This document shows positions 20,594-30,849 of a stretch of DNA of 64,000 bases, piece by piece. Below the pieces are notes generated by a model. That model saw only the letters and a list, made by a program, of their open reading frames with translations, had not been told where the DNA came from and made no database searches. Source of the DNA: Zygosaccharomyces rouxii (taxonomy: Eukaryota > Ascomycota > Saccharomycetes > Saccharomycetales > Saccharomycetaceae); contig NC_012994.1 in NCBI RefSeq assembly GCF_000026365.1, forward strand, positions 372,001-436,000, in the 5' to 3' direction. Both the position numbers and the translations under genes were made by a program. Each line of letters opens with the position of its first letter. The first letter of the stretch is position 1.

Positions 20594-21898
20594 ACTCTCT
20601 AAATGAGAAGAGAATAGGGTTAGAAAAAGGAGGGCTTGTGAGATTTATGACTCTATAATGGCAAAAGTGTCGCTAGTTTTAGTTTGGCGTAGCGTATCGT
20701 AGTTATCGTAATTGCAGTAGTAATAATTAAGTAGCCAAAGCACACAGGCACGAACAAACAATGTGCAAATAACGAGGAAGTGGACGGGAAGATGTAAAAA
20801 TAACGAAATAACGACGTAACGTGAGCCCTTTTGTACTGCGGTAGCAAGTGGTAGTAGTAGTAACCAGTTGTTTTTGTATGGAGGGAAAACACAGACGGAA
20901 GAGAGGCGAGATACGCAAGAGAATTTATAAGCGGGGGGGACAACAGGAAGGAACAAAAGTGAAAAATAACAGTCAAGATTAAAATGGAGATTGAAGAAGG
21001 AGAAACGGAGAGAACGAGAGAAACGCAGTAGAAGAAATGTGTGTTGTATAGGATACATAATGGAAACAATAATAATAGTGATAGTTCAAAAAAAGAGTAT
21101 GTACGTACTTACGTACGTACGTCGGGACGCACTCATGCAGGTCCGCACTGCGATAAACGTACCAGAAGAGACACAAGAGGGACACGGTTCACTAAAGCGG
21201 CTGACGGAGGTGGATGACCCGTCGATTTAGGGAAAAGAGGGCGTACGATTTACACTATATAGCAAGATTTATAGTGTGATGTGATGAGATCTCTGCGAGG
21301 AAACCAAACTGAACCGAAACTGAACCAAAAAAAAAAACTGTTACCCACTATGACGTGTGTGAGCGGAGGGGAGTGGCGCGTGGCGCGGGAGGAGGCAGGA
21401 AGGCAAAAAGAGAGAAGGAATAATGTATAGTAAAGGTTTGTAGTGAGAGCTTATATTATTGCGGATACCAATATAACGGCGAGGCTAAAAGTACGTACTA
21501 TAGAGGTTGCAATTACTCTTCTCCGTTGTTGTGGAGATTAAGGTAAGATGTGGCATGGCTGACAAAAGTCTGTAGTTCACATGGGCGTGTTCCATTGTAG
21601 CAATAGGATTTGGAATAGAAGGAAATGACGTAGAGAGAGGGAGGAGGAAGGAAAAGAGAAAAAGGAACGAGAAATTATGGGTGTACTGTGCAGATGTACG
21701 GATGTAATCATGTGAATATCACTTGACTTGTATTTGCTCATGATATACGAAAGAGGGAACATATCACTTTTTCGTTATCCCCTTCGCATGTCGCTTCTTT
21801 TGAAATGTATATACATATAAAAGGTAGAGAGGATAAGCACCTGGTGGCAAATAACGGCGGCTAAAGTTTGGTTTGTTTACCTGTTGTTGTTACTTGAT
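20594..21898. other. Long divergent intergenic region RCK2-IRC20
   Basis: 1.3 kb without a convincing gene. It holds ACGT-type short tandem repeats (21096-21122), G/A-rich stretches around 20990-21030 and 21370-21420, and a GGCGCG-rich patch near 21375. Several overlapping minus-strand open frames (20645-21185) are rich in Leu, Phe, Ser and Tyr and look like composition artefacts. The size is unusual for this genome and suggests an extended regulatory region for one or both genes. Confidence 0.55.
21096..21122. repeat. ACGT short tandem repeat
   Basis: A tract of repeated GTAC/ACGT units. It is nearly self-complementary, so it could form a hairpin. Confidence 0.7.
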
Positions 21899-24800
21899 AT
21901 GAGTTCTGTTGCCACGTTGGATGTGGCAGCTGATCAGGATTTTATAGGTGATGGCTCAAAGAGTAGAGATTCAGGTACCAGATGTTTTGTAGCTGATGGA
22001 TTATCCGACTATGTATGTAGTAGTCAAATAACGCAACCTGAGAAAGAAGGTGGAATAAAAGAAACGATAAAGGATGGGAATAAGAAGTCCAAGTTGAGTA
22101 AGTGTCAAGTGGAAATAGCCCGTCTGCGAATGTATGCCAGTGGAGAAGTGGGGGGAAGTACCGATTTAGCCGCCGAGCGGAGAGTGCTTGTACAGTTTTT
22201 GGAGATGGTAGATCAGGATGTCTTGATGGTGAGTGGAGAAAGCGGGGAAAAGTTGCTTAAGGTTCAAAGAGGGATTAAGGATGACAGATGGAGACAAATT
22301 CTTAGAGTAGCGCATAATAAATGTTTGGAATGGGAGGTAAACAATAGCAAACAGAATATGGAAGCGTTTACGACGGACACGAGCAGGAAATCTCGGAAAA
22401 GGGGAAATAGATCAACTGCACGGAATGCAGTTGTTATGGCTAAAAGGTTGGTTTCGAAGATGTACAAGGATTTGTCGTGTGAAGTAACCATAGGATTAGA
22501 TTCGGCAAACAGATGGATTTTATGCATAAGGGTTTGGTTGAGCTATTTGCCACAGAGTTTGAACAAATTTTCTACAGAGACAAAGAGTTTTCTAGATACA
22601 TGGTTTTCGCAAAGGGCGGCGCCAAGTTCTCCGTCGTCTTTGGATCCACTGCCGCCTTCGCCTTTCATTCAGGGAAAATTTGTTTCACAAACGGTGGCTC
22701 ACACTAGACAGCGATTATCAAGGTGGTATTCTGACCCCGTGAGAGATGTGCCTGGTTTGAATTTACACCTTTTACCCTTTCAATCGAGTACAGTGGAATG
22801 GATGCTATCTAAGGAAGTAGGAGAATTCTTACCTCGCTACCTGGGGAAAACCAAACAGGAATTGTTACAGTTTTTGAACGGTTGTGTGTCCTATGGATAC
22901 GAATCTATATCACAAGATTTATTCTGGAATAAATTCACGAATTTCGTTTTAACAGGAGAAGAAGTGGAACAGATTTATTCGGGAATGTGGGCTAAACGTG
23001 AGGAATTTAACCAGAGAGCCAGGGGAATATTGTGTGAAGAAATGGGGTTGGGTAAGACTATTGAAATTTTATCGTTAATATTATTAAACCAAAGGAATTT
23101 GTCGGATATACCGCGGACTTTTATTGCAGAAGATGGTAAGACGATCTTAAGGACATCTACTACTTTAATTATTTGTCCCAATGCAATTTTACAACAATGG
23201 ATTAACGAAGTAGAATCTCATACAAATGATATGAGTATCTTCCACTATAAAGGATTTTTACCAGTAAAGAAATTTTTCAAAACTGATAATATCTGGGAAA
23301 TCGTTGATCAATTATCACATTACGACATCGTCATAACCTCATATAATGTAGTGTCGACAGAAGTTCACTATGCTGAGTATAACGCAAGTTCAAGACCGAG
23401 ACGTTCGACGTGTCCCATTAAATATGACTATTCTTCGCCGTTGTCACTGATGCAATTCTTCCGAATTATCTTGGACGAGGTTCAAATGTTACACAGTGAT
23501 AGTACTAAGGCCGCTAAGTGCACGAGTCTTTTACACAGGGTCCATACTTGGGGGGTATCAGGTACACCAATCCAGTTGGTTAAAGATTTTCAAACGGTTT
23601 TATCATATCTAAAGATTTCACCATTCCACGAATTACCAGAAATTATATCTTCAGTTAATAACAACGTCATTCAACGACAAAAGGAGCAACTGGTACAAGG
23701 AGTAAAATTCACTTTATCTGAGCTTTTGAATATCCCTATCGAACAAGATCTGACTGTAAGACATTCTAGGGAGGATGTGATTTCACAAATTCATATACCG
23801 AGACAGCATAACTATATTGTCCCCTTAGAATTTGCACCGGTGGAATGGGATAATTATTTGGATGTTTGGAATAGTTTTGTTACGGTATCAGGTTATGGAC
23901 CCAATGGTACGGATTCCCCACGCTTGAATACGATTCAATTGAACCAATGGTTAACACGGTTAAGGTACTTGTGCTGCCATGCGGTTTTCCCTGATTCTCA
24001 TACAAATTCGAAGGGTCAATCACATTCTTCTAATGCTTCGTTGCATAATATCGATGATATTTTGAAACTCATGACAACAGATGCGATTGAAAAATTAGAT
24101 TCCCTTTATAGGGACAATTACCAATTACAGATTCGATCGGCTCAGGCGAAGAGTGAGTTGCAGAATAATCCGGATGGTGCCATTGATTTGTTACATTCTG
24201 TACAGGAAAAATTAAGCGAAGATCTTAAGGAGAAATGCTTAGTGGATGACCCCTTTGACACTGATGGGATACCCGTGGAGGAGAGATCAGGAACCCCAGC
24301 CACCAAAGATTCTCCTGAAGGTGTTAGCTCTATAAGGACAAGGGCATATTTGGATCTTCTTCATCAATGCTTCTTCTTAATGGCAACTGCCTACTATAAC
24401 AAGGGTTCGAGTAGATTGGAGTATGTGGATGATGAAAATGAAAAACTGGCTCTTAAGCAATCTGATGAGAAACCCAAGACTTATACTGATGTTTATAACG
24501 TGGAAGAAATGAAGGATATTGAAAAAAATCAGCGGTTGGAACAAGAATACTACGGGTATGCGGAGAGATTGAGGAAAAGAATTCTATTTGGTAGAGTGCA
24601 AAAGGTTGATATCTTTGTTAAGGAGACTCAAGATTACTTTGAAAATGATTCATCATCTAGACCTCAAAGTTTACAATATATTGAGTTCAGTAGTTCTAAT
24701 AATTTCGCGAATAGTATGTTAGTATCCCGTTGCTTCCAACTTCTCTCGTTGCTCATCAATTCATTGAATGAACAGGCATTACAGTTTAACCAGTTGTTTG

Positions 24801-26461
24801 GTGAGTTGGCTCAGCTGGTCTACGAACCTATCATTAGAGATTATGATGAGACCAATGAAGATGAAAAGGCACAGGAGTATTCGAATTCTATTGAAAACCA
24901 AGATAAAATGTTTGCCATTCTTGCTTGTATGGAACAATTGTTAGAAAATAGAAATAGTATACTGACTTCAGATGAAACTATCAAGCTTTCCAAAAAGACC
25001 TTCAAACCGCAGGCAGGTCAAAAAATCTCTGATTATCACAGTGAATTACTTTCGAATTTAAAACTAATTAGTGGAACTCCTTTCAAACCAATATTTGACG
25101 ATTTGAAAAATGCTAAGGTCGTTAGAAACGTTTCTACCTCGAAATCAAGCCATAAAAGTACTAGCCCTCAAGAATTTGAGGATTACTTGCTACGGTATGA
25201 GGAAGAAATTCCTCGAATGGTTCGTGAGGACAAGTGCATTAGAGATTCTTTAAAGAAATTGAACATAGTTTACAATGCCAAGTTGGAATACTACAGTCAT
25301 TTACAAAGAATCTCTGATTCGTTGGTCCCTCTTTTACAATTAGAGAATGTTACGAGAAACGCAATTGTTAAATCGATAAGAGACGATACACAGTATAGAA
25401 GAAATTTGGAAAAAATCAGCTCTGCAGAATCCAGGGTCAAATATCTGAATGGGTTGAATAAACTCAAGGAATCCATCAAACATAATCAATCATTTTCATG
25501 TGCCATCTGTTTAGGGACAATCCATACCGGATCTATTATTAAATGTGGGCATTTCTTTTGCAGAAAGTGCATTCATAGTTGGTTAAAGAATAATCAGTCT
25601 TGCCCCTTGTGTAAGACGAGAGCTACGCTTTTAGAAGTCTACAATTTCAAATTTAAAGAAGAACCTGAGGAGGAGTCACCGCCATCAAGTAGTTCAAGTT
25701 CAGAGAAGAAGAACGATTCTCAAAATACTAATGGAAATGATAACAAACAGTTTAAAAGAGAACATCTGGATCCTGTTCTAAAGCAAAAATACGAATTTTT
25801 TCCTCAGTTTGAAGAAGTTCACAAAATGGTTATTAAAGAAAGTTTCGGCGCTAAAATAGATTTCGTCATCAAACTCATACTTTTCCTCAAGTTGAAGAGC
25901 GAGTCTGAATCTGATCAGGAAGATCCACCACAGATTTTAATGTATTCTCAAAGTTTTGAATTTTTAAAAGTTATTTCTAAAGTTTTGAACATCTATGAAA
26001 TCAAGCATCTATCCTGTTGGGCAAATGTAACAAATGTGGGGGAAGCCATATCAAAATTTAAAAGAAATACCTCCATTACATGCCTACTTTTAAATGTTAA
26101 GTCTCTGGGTGCGGGACTCAACCTTTTGAATGCCAGACATGTTTTCCTACTAGATCCCATTATAAATCGTGGTGATGAGCTACAAGCAATGAGTAGAAAC
26201 AATCGAATTGGACAAACCAAGGAAACCTACGTTTGGAATTTCATGATTAAGAATTCTGTGGAGGAAAACATTTTCAAGTATAAATGTGTTTTGGAAGGTC
26301 GCAGAAGACTGTTGGGTGAAAAGCTCAAAGTTAAACAGGAGAATCTCGACACGATGACCGTCGAGGAAGAGGAAAGAGAAGAATTGGAGATGAATGAAAG
26401 TACGGGGGAACAAGTTTGCGGAAAGCATTTGAAAAATTGTTTCTTCCCATGTACTTCATAA
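21899..26461 (+). CDS. IRC20: Irc20-type Snf2 ATPase with RING finger (ubiquitin ligase/translocase)
   Basis: A SHPRH/Rad5-like protein: the Snf2 ATPase is split by a long insert carrying a C3HC4 RING. I chose the ATG at 21899 because the open frame begins with a TTG five codons earlier; this gives 1520 residues (S. cerevisiae Irc20 about 1556). Motif I is EEMGLGKTIEIL near residue 385, motif II is DEVQ rather than DEAH near 525, and motif III is WGVSGTPIQ. The RING (CAICLGTIHTGSIIKCGHFF, then CPLCK) lies near 1200-1240. The helicase C-terminal half ends with SRNNRIGQTKETYVW near 1435. Irc20 limits abnormal recombination foci and has E3 activity in S. cerevisiae. It is divergent from RCK2, as in YLR247C-YLR248W. 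Confidence 0.95.
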   Translation: MSSVATLDVAADQDFIGDGSKSRDSGTRCFVADGLSDYVCSSQITQPEKEGGIKETIKDGNKKSKLSKCQVEIARLRMYASGEVGGSTDLAAERRVLVQFLEMVDQDVLMVSGESGEKLLKVQRGIKDDRWRQILRVAHNKCLEWEVNNSKQNMEAFTTDTSRKSRKRGNRSTARNAVVMAKRLVSKMYKDLSCEVTIGLDSANRWILCIRVWLSYLPQSLNKFSTETKSFLDTWFSQRAAPSSPSSLDPLPPSPFIQGKFVSQTVAHTRQRLSRWYSDPVRDVPGLNLHLLPFQSSTVEWMLSKEVGEFLPRYLGKTKQELLQFLNGCVSYGYESISQDLFWNKFTNFVLTGEEVEQIYSGMWAKREEFNQRARGILCEEMGLGKTIEILSLILLNQRNLSDIPRTFIAEDGKTILRTSTTLIICPNAILQQWINEVESHTNDMSIFHYKGFLPVKKFFKTDNIWEIVDQLSHYDIVITSYNVVSTEVHYAEYNASSRPRRSTCPIKYDYSSPLSLMQFFRIILDEVQMLHSDSTKAAKCTSLLHRVHTWGVSGTPIQLVKDFQTVLSYLKISPFHELPEIISSVNNNVIQRQKEQLVQGVKFTLSELLNIPIEQDLTVRHSREDVISQIHIPRQHNYIVPLEFAPVEWDNYLDVWNSFVTVSGYGPNGTDSPRLNTIQLNQWLTRLRYLCCHAVFPDSHTNSKGQSHSSNASLHNIDDILKLMTTDAIEKLDSLYRDNYQLQIRSAQAKSELQNNPDGAIDLLHSVQEKLSEDLKEKCLVDDPFDTDGIPVEERSGTPATKDSPEGVSSIRTRAYLDLLHQCFFLMATAYYNKGSSRLEYVDDENEKLALKQSDEKPKTYTDVYNVEEMKDIEKNQRLEQEYYGYAERLRKRILFGRVQKVDIFVKETQDYFENDSSSRPQSLQYIEFSSSNNFANSMLVSRCFQLLSLLINSLNEQALQFNQLFGELAQLVYEPIIRDYDETNEDEKAQEYSNSIENQDKMFAILACMEQLLENRNSILTSDETIKLSKKTFKPQAGQKISDYHSELLSNLKLISGTPFKPIFDDLKNAKVVRNVSTSKSSHKSTSPQEFEDYLLRYEEEIPRMVREDKCIRDSLKKLNIVYNAKLEYYSHLQRISDSLVPLLQLENVTRNAIVKSIRDDTQYRRNLEKISSAESRVKYLNGLNKLKESIKHNQSFSCAICLGTIHTGSIIKCGHFFCRKCIHSWLKNNQSCPLCKTRATLLEVYNFKFKEEPEEESPPSSSSSSEKKNDSQNTNGNDNKQFKREHLDPVLKQKYEFFPQFEEVHKMVIKESFGAKIDFVIKLILFLKLKSESESDQEDPPQILMYSQSFEFLKVISKVLNIYEIKHLSCWANVTNVGEAISKFKRNTSITCLLLNVKSLGAGLNLLNARHVFLLDPIINRGDELQAMSRNNRIGQTKETYVWNFMIKNSVEENIFKYKCVLEGRRRLLGEKLKVKQENLDTMTVEEEEREELEMNESTGEQVCGKHLKNCFFPCTS

Positions 26462-26896
26462 AGACGTATTTCCACTAGTTGTATAGACTAACCGATCAGC
26501 AAGCTACAAGCAGTTGATCAAATACAATGGGACAGTAAATAGGTTAATTGTAAGTGTTTTTGAACTTTGTAGATACGTTTTGTTGTTGTTTTTTTCTCCT
26601 GCATGCTGATTTATTCATTTCGGAGTTCTTCATCGTGTAGGGATTAAGTGAAAGGGGAGGCATACCCCTTGTTGGGGGAGGACTCTTGTTCTTACTATCG
26701 AAGCCGCCATCTTGATGTGCTTGAACCTCCAGTTCGCACCCTTTCCGATTTTTCTTGAAGACTTGGCGAATGCTTTAAATGGGCATCGGAGCTAACAGGG
26801 TATGTATGTATGAAGCGTCTTTTGAGAGCGAGATGAGTTGATAACTAATAATTCAGACTTTTAAGAACTGAATTAAAGAAATACAATTTATCAACC
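26462..26896. other. Intergenic region, no gene seen
   Basis: 435 bases between IRC20 and the small mitochondrial-type gene. It contains an AGGGG-type stress-element core near 26654 and otherwise nothing I can name. Confidence 0.5.
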
Positions 26897-27247
26897 ATGC
26901 TTAAGTCATTGATCAAACCACAGTATTTTTCCCACCTGCAACCAAGATACTTCAGCACTACAGTTAGGTTGGGTCAGTTTAAAGATTGGAAAAGCTTGAG
27001 CAAAAAGGACAAACAGGAGTTTATTACCAACTATGTGGAACTATTCCAAAAGAAGCATCCTTGTAGCAAGGGAAATGTCATGAATAAAAATTTATCCGAA
27101 GGAATGCATGAATACGACGATACTCCATATGTGTTTGGTATAATTTACAATGAAATCAGATCTATAGCACTTGGTGAACCAAATGACAATGAAGATGGTG
27201 AAGGTGTTCTAAGTGATCGAGAATTTTCCAGCCTATTGTACAAATAA
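26897..27247 (+). CDS. Small mitochondrial-type protein, possibly Mtc3/YGL226W-like
   Basis: 116 residues starting MLKSLIKPQYFSHLQPRYFS. The first 25 residues lack acidic residues and hold Lys, Arg, Ser and Tyr, with a cleavage-like RYFSTTVR, so a mitochondrial presequence is likely. The rest is a compact, charged domain with GQFKDWKSLSKKDK and a Tyr-rich centre, then an acidic Asn/Asp/Glu stretch near the C-terminus. I do not recognise it with certainty; the size and targeting would fit S. cerevisiae Mtc3 (YGL226W, about 123 residues), which has no known biochemical role. It lies between IRC20 and APS1 on the opposite strand to APS1, 70 bases from its stop. Confidence 0.75.
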   Translation: MLKSLIKPQYFSHLQPRYFSTTVRLGQFKDWKSLSKKDKQEFITNYVELFQKKHPCSKGNVMNKNLSEGMHEYDDTPYVFGIIYNEIRSIALGEPNDNEDGEGVLSDREFSSLLYK

Positions 27248-27317
27248 ATCATTAATTGAAAGAAAGCCAATGACATAAAGATATACCTATGTATATATAT
27301 ATATTCTTAAATTAAAC

Positions 27318-27788
27318 CTAACTCGTTATTCTTTCCAATTGGTCGCTACCTTCCATAGTATCCATAGAGTGAATATGTGATAAAACGTCTCTTTTACTTG
27401 ATTCTGTAATTGCTCCATCACACATTAGCATTTCGTCTAAAATAGCATAAGCTTTACCAAAATTGAATATGATATCCAACTCACAAACGTTGCCAAAATA
27501 CGTATCCATTGTCTCCACGTATCGATGAATTATCTCTAGAGTTAACAACTCGTTATCTGCTTCAGGTGTGATCCCACATATGAAATAAAGACTTGCATAT
27601 CTTCTATAGACCACCTTGTGATCGGAATACTCTACAATGTTACACATCTTGGGTTTACGGGAAAGAATCAATGGTGGTAATTCTTTACTAATCTTCGTCT
27701 TTTCCTTAGGAGTATATGGGGTATACCATTTCACAAGTCTGACTTTGCCTTGTCTAGAGGCAAGAATCATATACTTTATCTGGGTCAT
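27318..27788 (-). CDS. APS1: AP-1 clathrin adaptor small (sigma) subunit Aps1
   Basis: 156 residues, exactly the S. cerevisiae length, with a longin-type fold over its whole length. It starts [20 protein letters not shown] and has the adaptin-sigma signatures [13 protein letters not shown] and [20 protein letters not shown] followed by DEML. In sigma subunits this surface helps bind acidic dileucine sorting signals. It works with Apl2, Apl4 and Apm1 in trans-Golgi/endosome clathrin transport. It is adjacent to DPH5 in the same orientation, matching YLR170C-YLR172C. Confidence 0.97.
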   Translation of the reverse strand: MTQIKYMILASRQGKVRLVKWYTPYTPKEKTKISKELPPLILSRKPKMCNIVEYSDHKVVYRRYASLYFICGITPEADNELLTLEIIHRYVETMDTYFGNVCELDIIFNFGKAYAILDEMLMCDGAITESSKRDVLSHIHSMDTMEGSDQLERITS

Positions 27789-28001
27789 GATTGTTATTTT
27801 GTGCTTGTCTTTTTCTTATGGCTTAAAGGAGGGTTGAATTGGGCTTAAAGTTCTGTCAACTTTAGATCTAAACAAGGCATCTTAATCTTCAACGGATTCA
27901 CGTGATAGCTCGAAACATCTCTTCAATTGGATATAGGATTATTCTTTTGGATGTCTAACTGATATATATCTATACGATTTTCTATTTTGTCCTTTGGGCT
28001 C

Positions 28002-28904
28002 TTACTCGCTGTCCTCTTCTTCGGCGGGCGGCACCCAAGGTGCAGGTTTGAAATACTCTTGGTCAGCCAGGACATCAGCTCTTAATTTTTCCTTGTCATC
28101 TGCAAATTCCAACAAGTATTCCAATTCAAGTTCATGGCACTGTCTTCCTAGGATCACCAACGAATGCAATGGTTCGCCTGCATCGTATTGAGACAATTCC
28201 TCAATAGTACCCGCTTTGAACTGCTGAGAAGCTGAACCTAGTCTACTAACTGCTACTACAGGTGTATTTGGAGTATAAGCCTTTGTACCTCTTTTCTCCT
28301 CGATTTCAAGCAATTGTTCACAACATTGGGAGATTGACATGTATCTAGGTGGTTCAAAGATGAGTCTACCTCTAGCCATGTTTTCAATACTCTGTTCTTT
28401 GACCTTGATATCTAAAAGCACTAAAGTGTGTAATCCAATCCTTCTATTCTCCATGATCTTATCGTACCAAGAATCAGGTCTCCAGTTATCAGTAAAGAAG
28501 ACCATTGAAATGGTTTGTCCAAATTGGTACAATTGTAATCCGCAGGAGCCCACGGCGTTCATAATTGATGCATTGTGAACGATGTCTACGGCAATATTTT
28601 GACGTTTGGCTCTAAGAACCAAATCCGTATGAGTAGTAGCACCTAATGGATCACCAACCACTAAGAAGGCAACATCTTCCTTGTCAGCATTGGCCAAAAT
28701 TTTATCAGATCCACTTTCAACCAATTCTCTATCAGCCAAGATAATAGGCTTTCCATAAAATGATTCTAACTCTTCTTGTGAAGCTGCCATGAGAATACTT
28801 GTATAGTGCTCTAAATACACTCTAGAACATTTTCTAACTGCTTCTAAACCACGTAGAGTAATATCAGACTTGTAGGACAAGCCTAGACCAACCAAATAAA
28901 GCAT
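28002..28904 (-). CDS. DPH5: Diphthine methyl ester synthase Dph5
   Basis: An AdoMet-dependent methyltransferase of the tetrapyrrole-methylase fold that methylates the precursor side chain on the diphthamide histidine of EF2, the target of ADP-ribosylating bacterial toxins. It has 300 residues (family length). Seen are [20 protein letters not shown] at the start, the [14 protein letters not shown] loop that binds AdoMet near residue 75-90, and [19 protein letters not shown]. The C-terminus is acidic. It precedes APS1 on the same strand and is divergent from the YLR173W-like gene across about 220 bases. Confidence 0.97.
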   Translation of the reverse strand: MLYLVGLGLSYKSDITLRGLEAVRKCSRVYLEHYTSILMAASQEELESFYGKPIILADRELVESGSDKILANADKEDVAFLVVGDPLGATTHTDLVLRAKRQNIAVDIVHNASIMNAVGSCGLQLYQFGQTISMVFFTDNWRPDSWYDKIMENRRIGLHTLVLLDIKVKEQSIENMARGRLIFEPPRYMSISQCCEQLLEIEEKRGTKAYTPNTPVVAVSRLGSASQQFKAGTIEELSQYDAGEPLHSLVILGRQCHELELEYLLEFADDKEKLRADVLADQEYFKPAPWVPPAEEEDSE

Positions 28905-29121
28905 CTCGTTGATTTTTAGATCGTCTTTTCAATAGTTCTTTTTAATATGAGATGAGCTTTGTAGTATGGGAGCCAAATTTTTGTATGCCCTCTTGAAAAT
29001 GCGATGAGCTTGCACTGCAGTGACTACATTGGAAAACCAAGAAGGTTGTAAAGAAAGCACCCCTGCCAGATTTGTGACAGAGTTTTTGGAGCTTTATAAC
29101 TAAAATCTATTTATTTTATCA

Positions 29122-30849
29122 ATGGTGGACAGTGCTGGTATGGAAGCTGACATCGAAACACAACCGCTTTTAGGTTCTTCCCCTTCACGACAAGTGCTTC
29201 ACAGGGGTAGAAAATCCAGAAGACGTTACTACACGTTTGGCATTACCTCCATTTTGGTCCTGCTAACTTTAGGAGCATTTGTTTGGAGACCGATACTCTC
29301 TTCACAGGTTGTAGTGGGTAATGCAGTGCAGGTCTCTAACGTTGAAATCTCTAAAGTTCACTTAGATGGATGGAATTCAGAGGGTAATCAGCTGCAGTTG
29401 ACTACAAACTTGAATTTTTGGGTAGACTATGAGGATTGGATTGCTGGTAATCAATCCCAGCTGTCGCCATGGCAGAAAGGCTTGAGTCGATTCGCTAGTG
29501 AGAAATTAGTAAGGACTGCCTGCTTTACATTGAACAATATTACGAATTATGATCAAAATGGAACTGTAGCTTATGTGACAGTTAAGGAACCTATTTGTAT
29601 TGATTTACGACAGGGCCAAATCACTCCACTACAATTAACGGTACTTGTGGAACCACGTATTAGTAACATATTCAAAGTGATTAAAAAATTGGTTTTACAC
29701 CAATACGATGATTTGCAAATTTCCTCTAAAGTGGATGTTACCATCGGTAAACGTGTTGCCATGTTGCACATACCTTTGGGTAGACTTAAAAATTTGAATA
29801 TCAAATGGAATCAGATGCAATCTTATCTTCGCGGTGCAAGTGAGGTTTTAAACAGGCTACTGAGTATGGTGAATGATGTTAGCATCCAAGACTTCACCAT
29901 GAAAGATTCCGAAAGTGGATTTAGTTTTGATGTAAGTGCTGATCCACTTAGCATTCCTACGGGTTTTGATTGGTTTGGATGGCCAATAGATTCTCAAATT
30001 CCACAAATTAATTGGCAGGTAAAATTACCTGACTGTGCCGACGAATGTACCATTGAACTACCATCACTTACATGTTTGAGTGATGCTGTCAAAGTAGAGG
30101 ATCCATTAAAATTATCTGCCTTTATTGATGTAAAGGGACCGCTACCAGAGAGTTTTCTCACACAAGTTTGCTGGTCAGACGATGAGAATGCTGTGACTCC
30201 CATTACCAATTTTTTAAACAGGTTACTAAACGCATCGCAGATGGTTCACATAGAGGCCCAGGGTTATCCAATAACCAATTCTCATGATAATGATAACAAT
30301 TTTTTAATACCTCCTGAAACTCTCAAGATCCTGTTGGAAGAAATGTCATTTATCCCTCTGGCAGCTAATATGACGCTAGATTCGAGAGATTCTTTGCGAA
30401 GGGTCACTATTGATGGTCTAAGAATCAAATGGACCGCTGGCGGTCATCGCTTGGTAGTAGCGGGCAAAATGGTGGCCTTGGTTGGGTTACCTTTTTATAA
30501 GACTAACGGCCAACATATGGCCGTAGATCACATAAAAGGTGTTATAAAGCTGTTCCACGATGACATACAGTTCCTTGCCGTGCCGATGAGAGTTTGGACA
30601 CCATCGACTTCGAAAATTCTACACGATGAGAAGAAACAGACGGTAATTGAACTTCTATTAGATATTCGTGACGATGAAGTACAAGTGACAAACAGCATGG
30701 AGCTTACGAGGGTCCTCAACGAAATCATTGTTAGAGGACACGCTGAAGTTCAAGTATCTGCAAGACTCGACCTCCTAGTCAGTACGCCTTTAGGGGAACT
30801 AGCTCTTTTAGGTCTAAAAGAGCAGGGAAATGCGATCGTAAGGTCTTAA
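29122..30849 (+). CDS. YLR173W-like single-pass membrane protein, probably vacuolar
   Basis: 575 residues (S. cerevisiae YLR173W about 608). The N-terminal cytoplasmic tail carries ETQPLLG, an acidic dileucine motif of the type that AP-3 uses for vacuolar sorting, then a basic RGRKSRRRYY. One membrane helix follows, about residues 38-57 (TFGITSILVLLTLGAFVW). The rest would be lumenal and has several Asn-X-Ser/Thr sites (for example NQSQ, NITN, NGTV, NMTL). Topology is type II. Two repeated beta-rich halves resemble the Tag1 family, and Tag1 (YLR173W) has been linked to ending autophagy at the vacuole. The family call is by synteny with DPH5 plus topology; the autophagy role is from memory. 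Confidence 0.83.
   Translation: MVDSAGMEADIETQPLLGSSPSRQVLHRGRKSRRRYYTFGITSILVLLTLGAFVWRPILSSQVVVGNAVQVSNVEISKVHLDGWNSEGNQLQLTTNLNFWVDYEDWIAGNQSQLSPWQKGLSRFASEKLVRTACFTLNNITNYDQNGTVAYVTVKEPICIDLRQGQITPLQLTVLVEPRISNIFKVIKKLVLHQYDDLQISSKVDVTIGKRVAMLHIPLGRLKNLNIKWNQMQSYLRGASEVLNRLLSMVNDVSIQDFTMKDSESGFSFDVSADPLSIPTGFDWFGWPIDSQIPQINWQVKLPDCADECTIELPSLTCLSDAVKVEDPLKLSAFIDVKGPLPESFLTQVCWSDDENAVTPITNFLNRLLNASQMVHIEAQGYPITNSHDNDNNFLIPPETLKILLEEMSFIPLAANMTLDSRDSLRRVTIDGLRIKWTAGGHRLVVAGKMVALVGLPFYKTNGQHMAVDHIKGVIKLFHDDIQFLAVPMRVWTPSTSKILHDEKKQTVIELLLDIRDDEVQVTNSMELTRVLNEIIVRGHAEVQVSARLDLLVSTPLGELALLGLKEQGNAIVRS

Noticed and set aside
20645..21185. Overlapping minus-strand open frames upstream of RCK2
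   Set aside because: Rich in Leu, Phe, Ser and Tyr from A/G-rich sequence on the plus strand; mutually overlapping and no domain.
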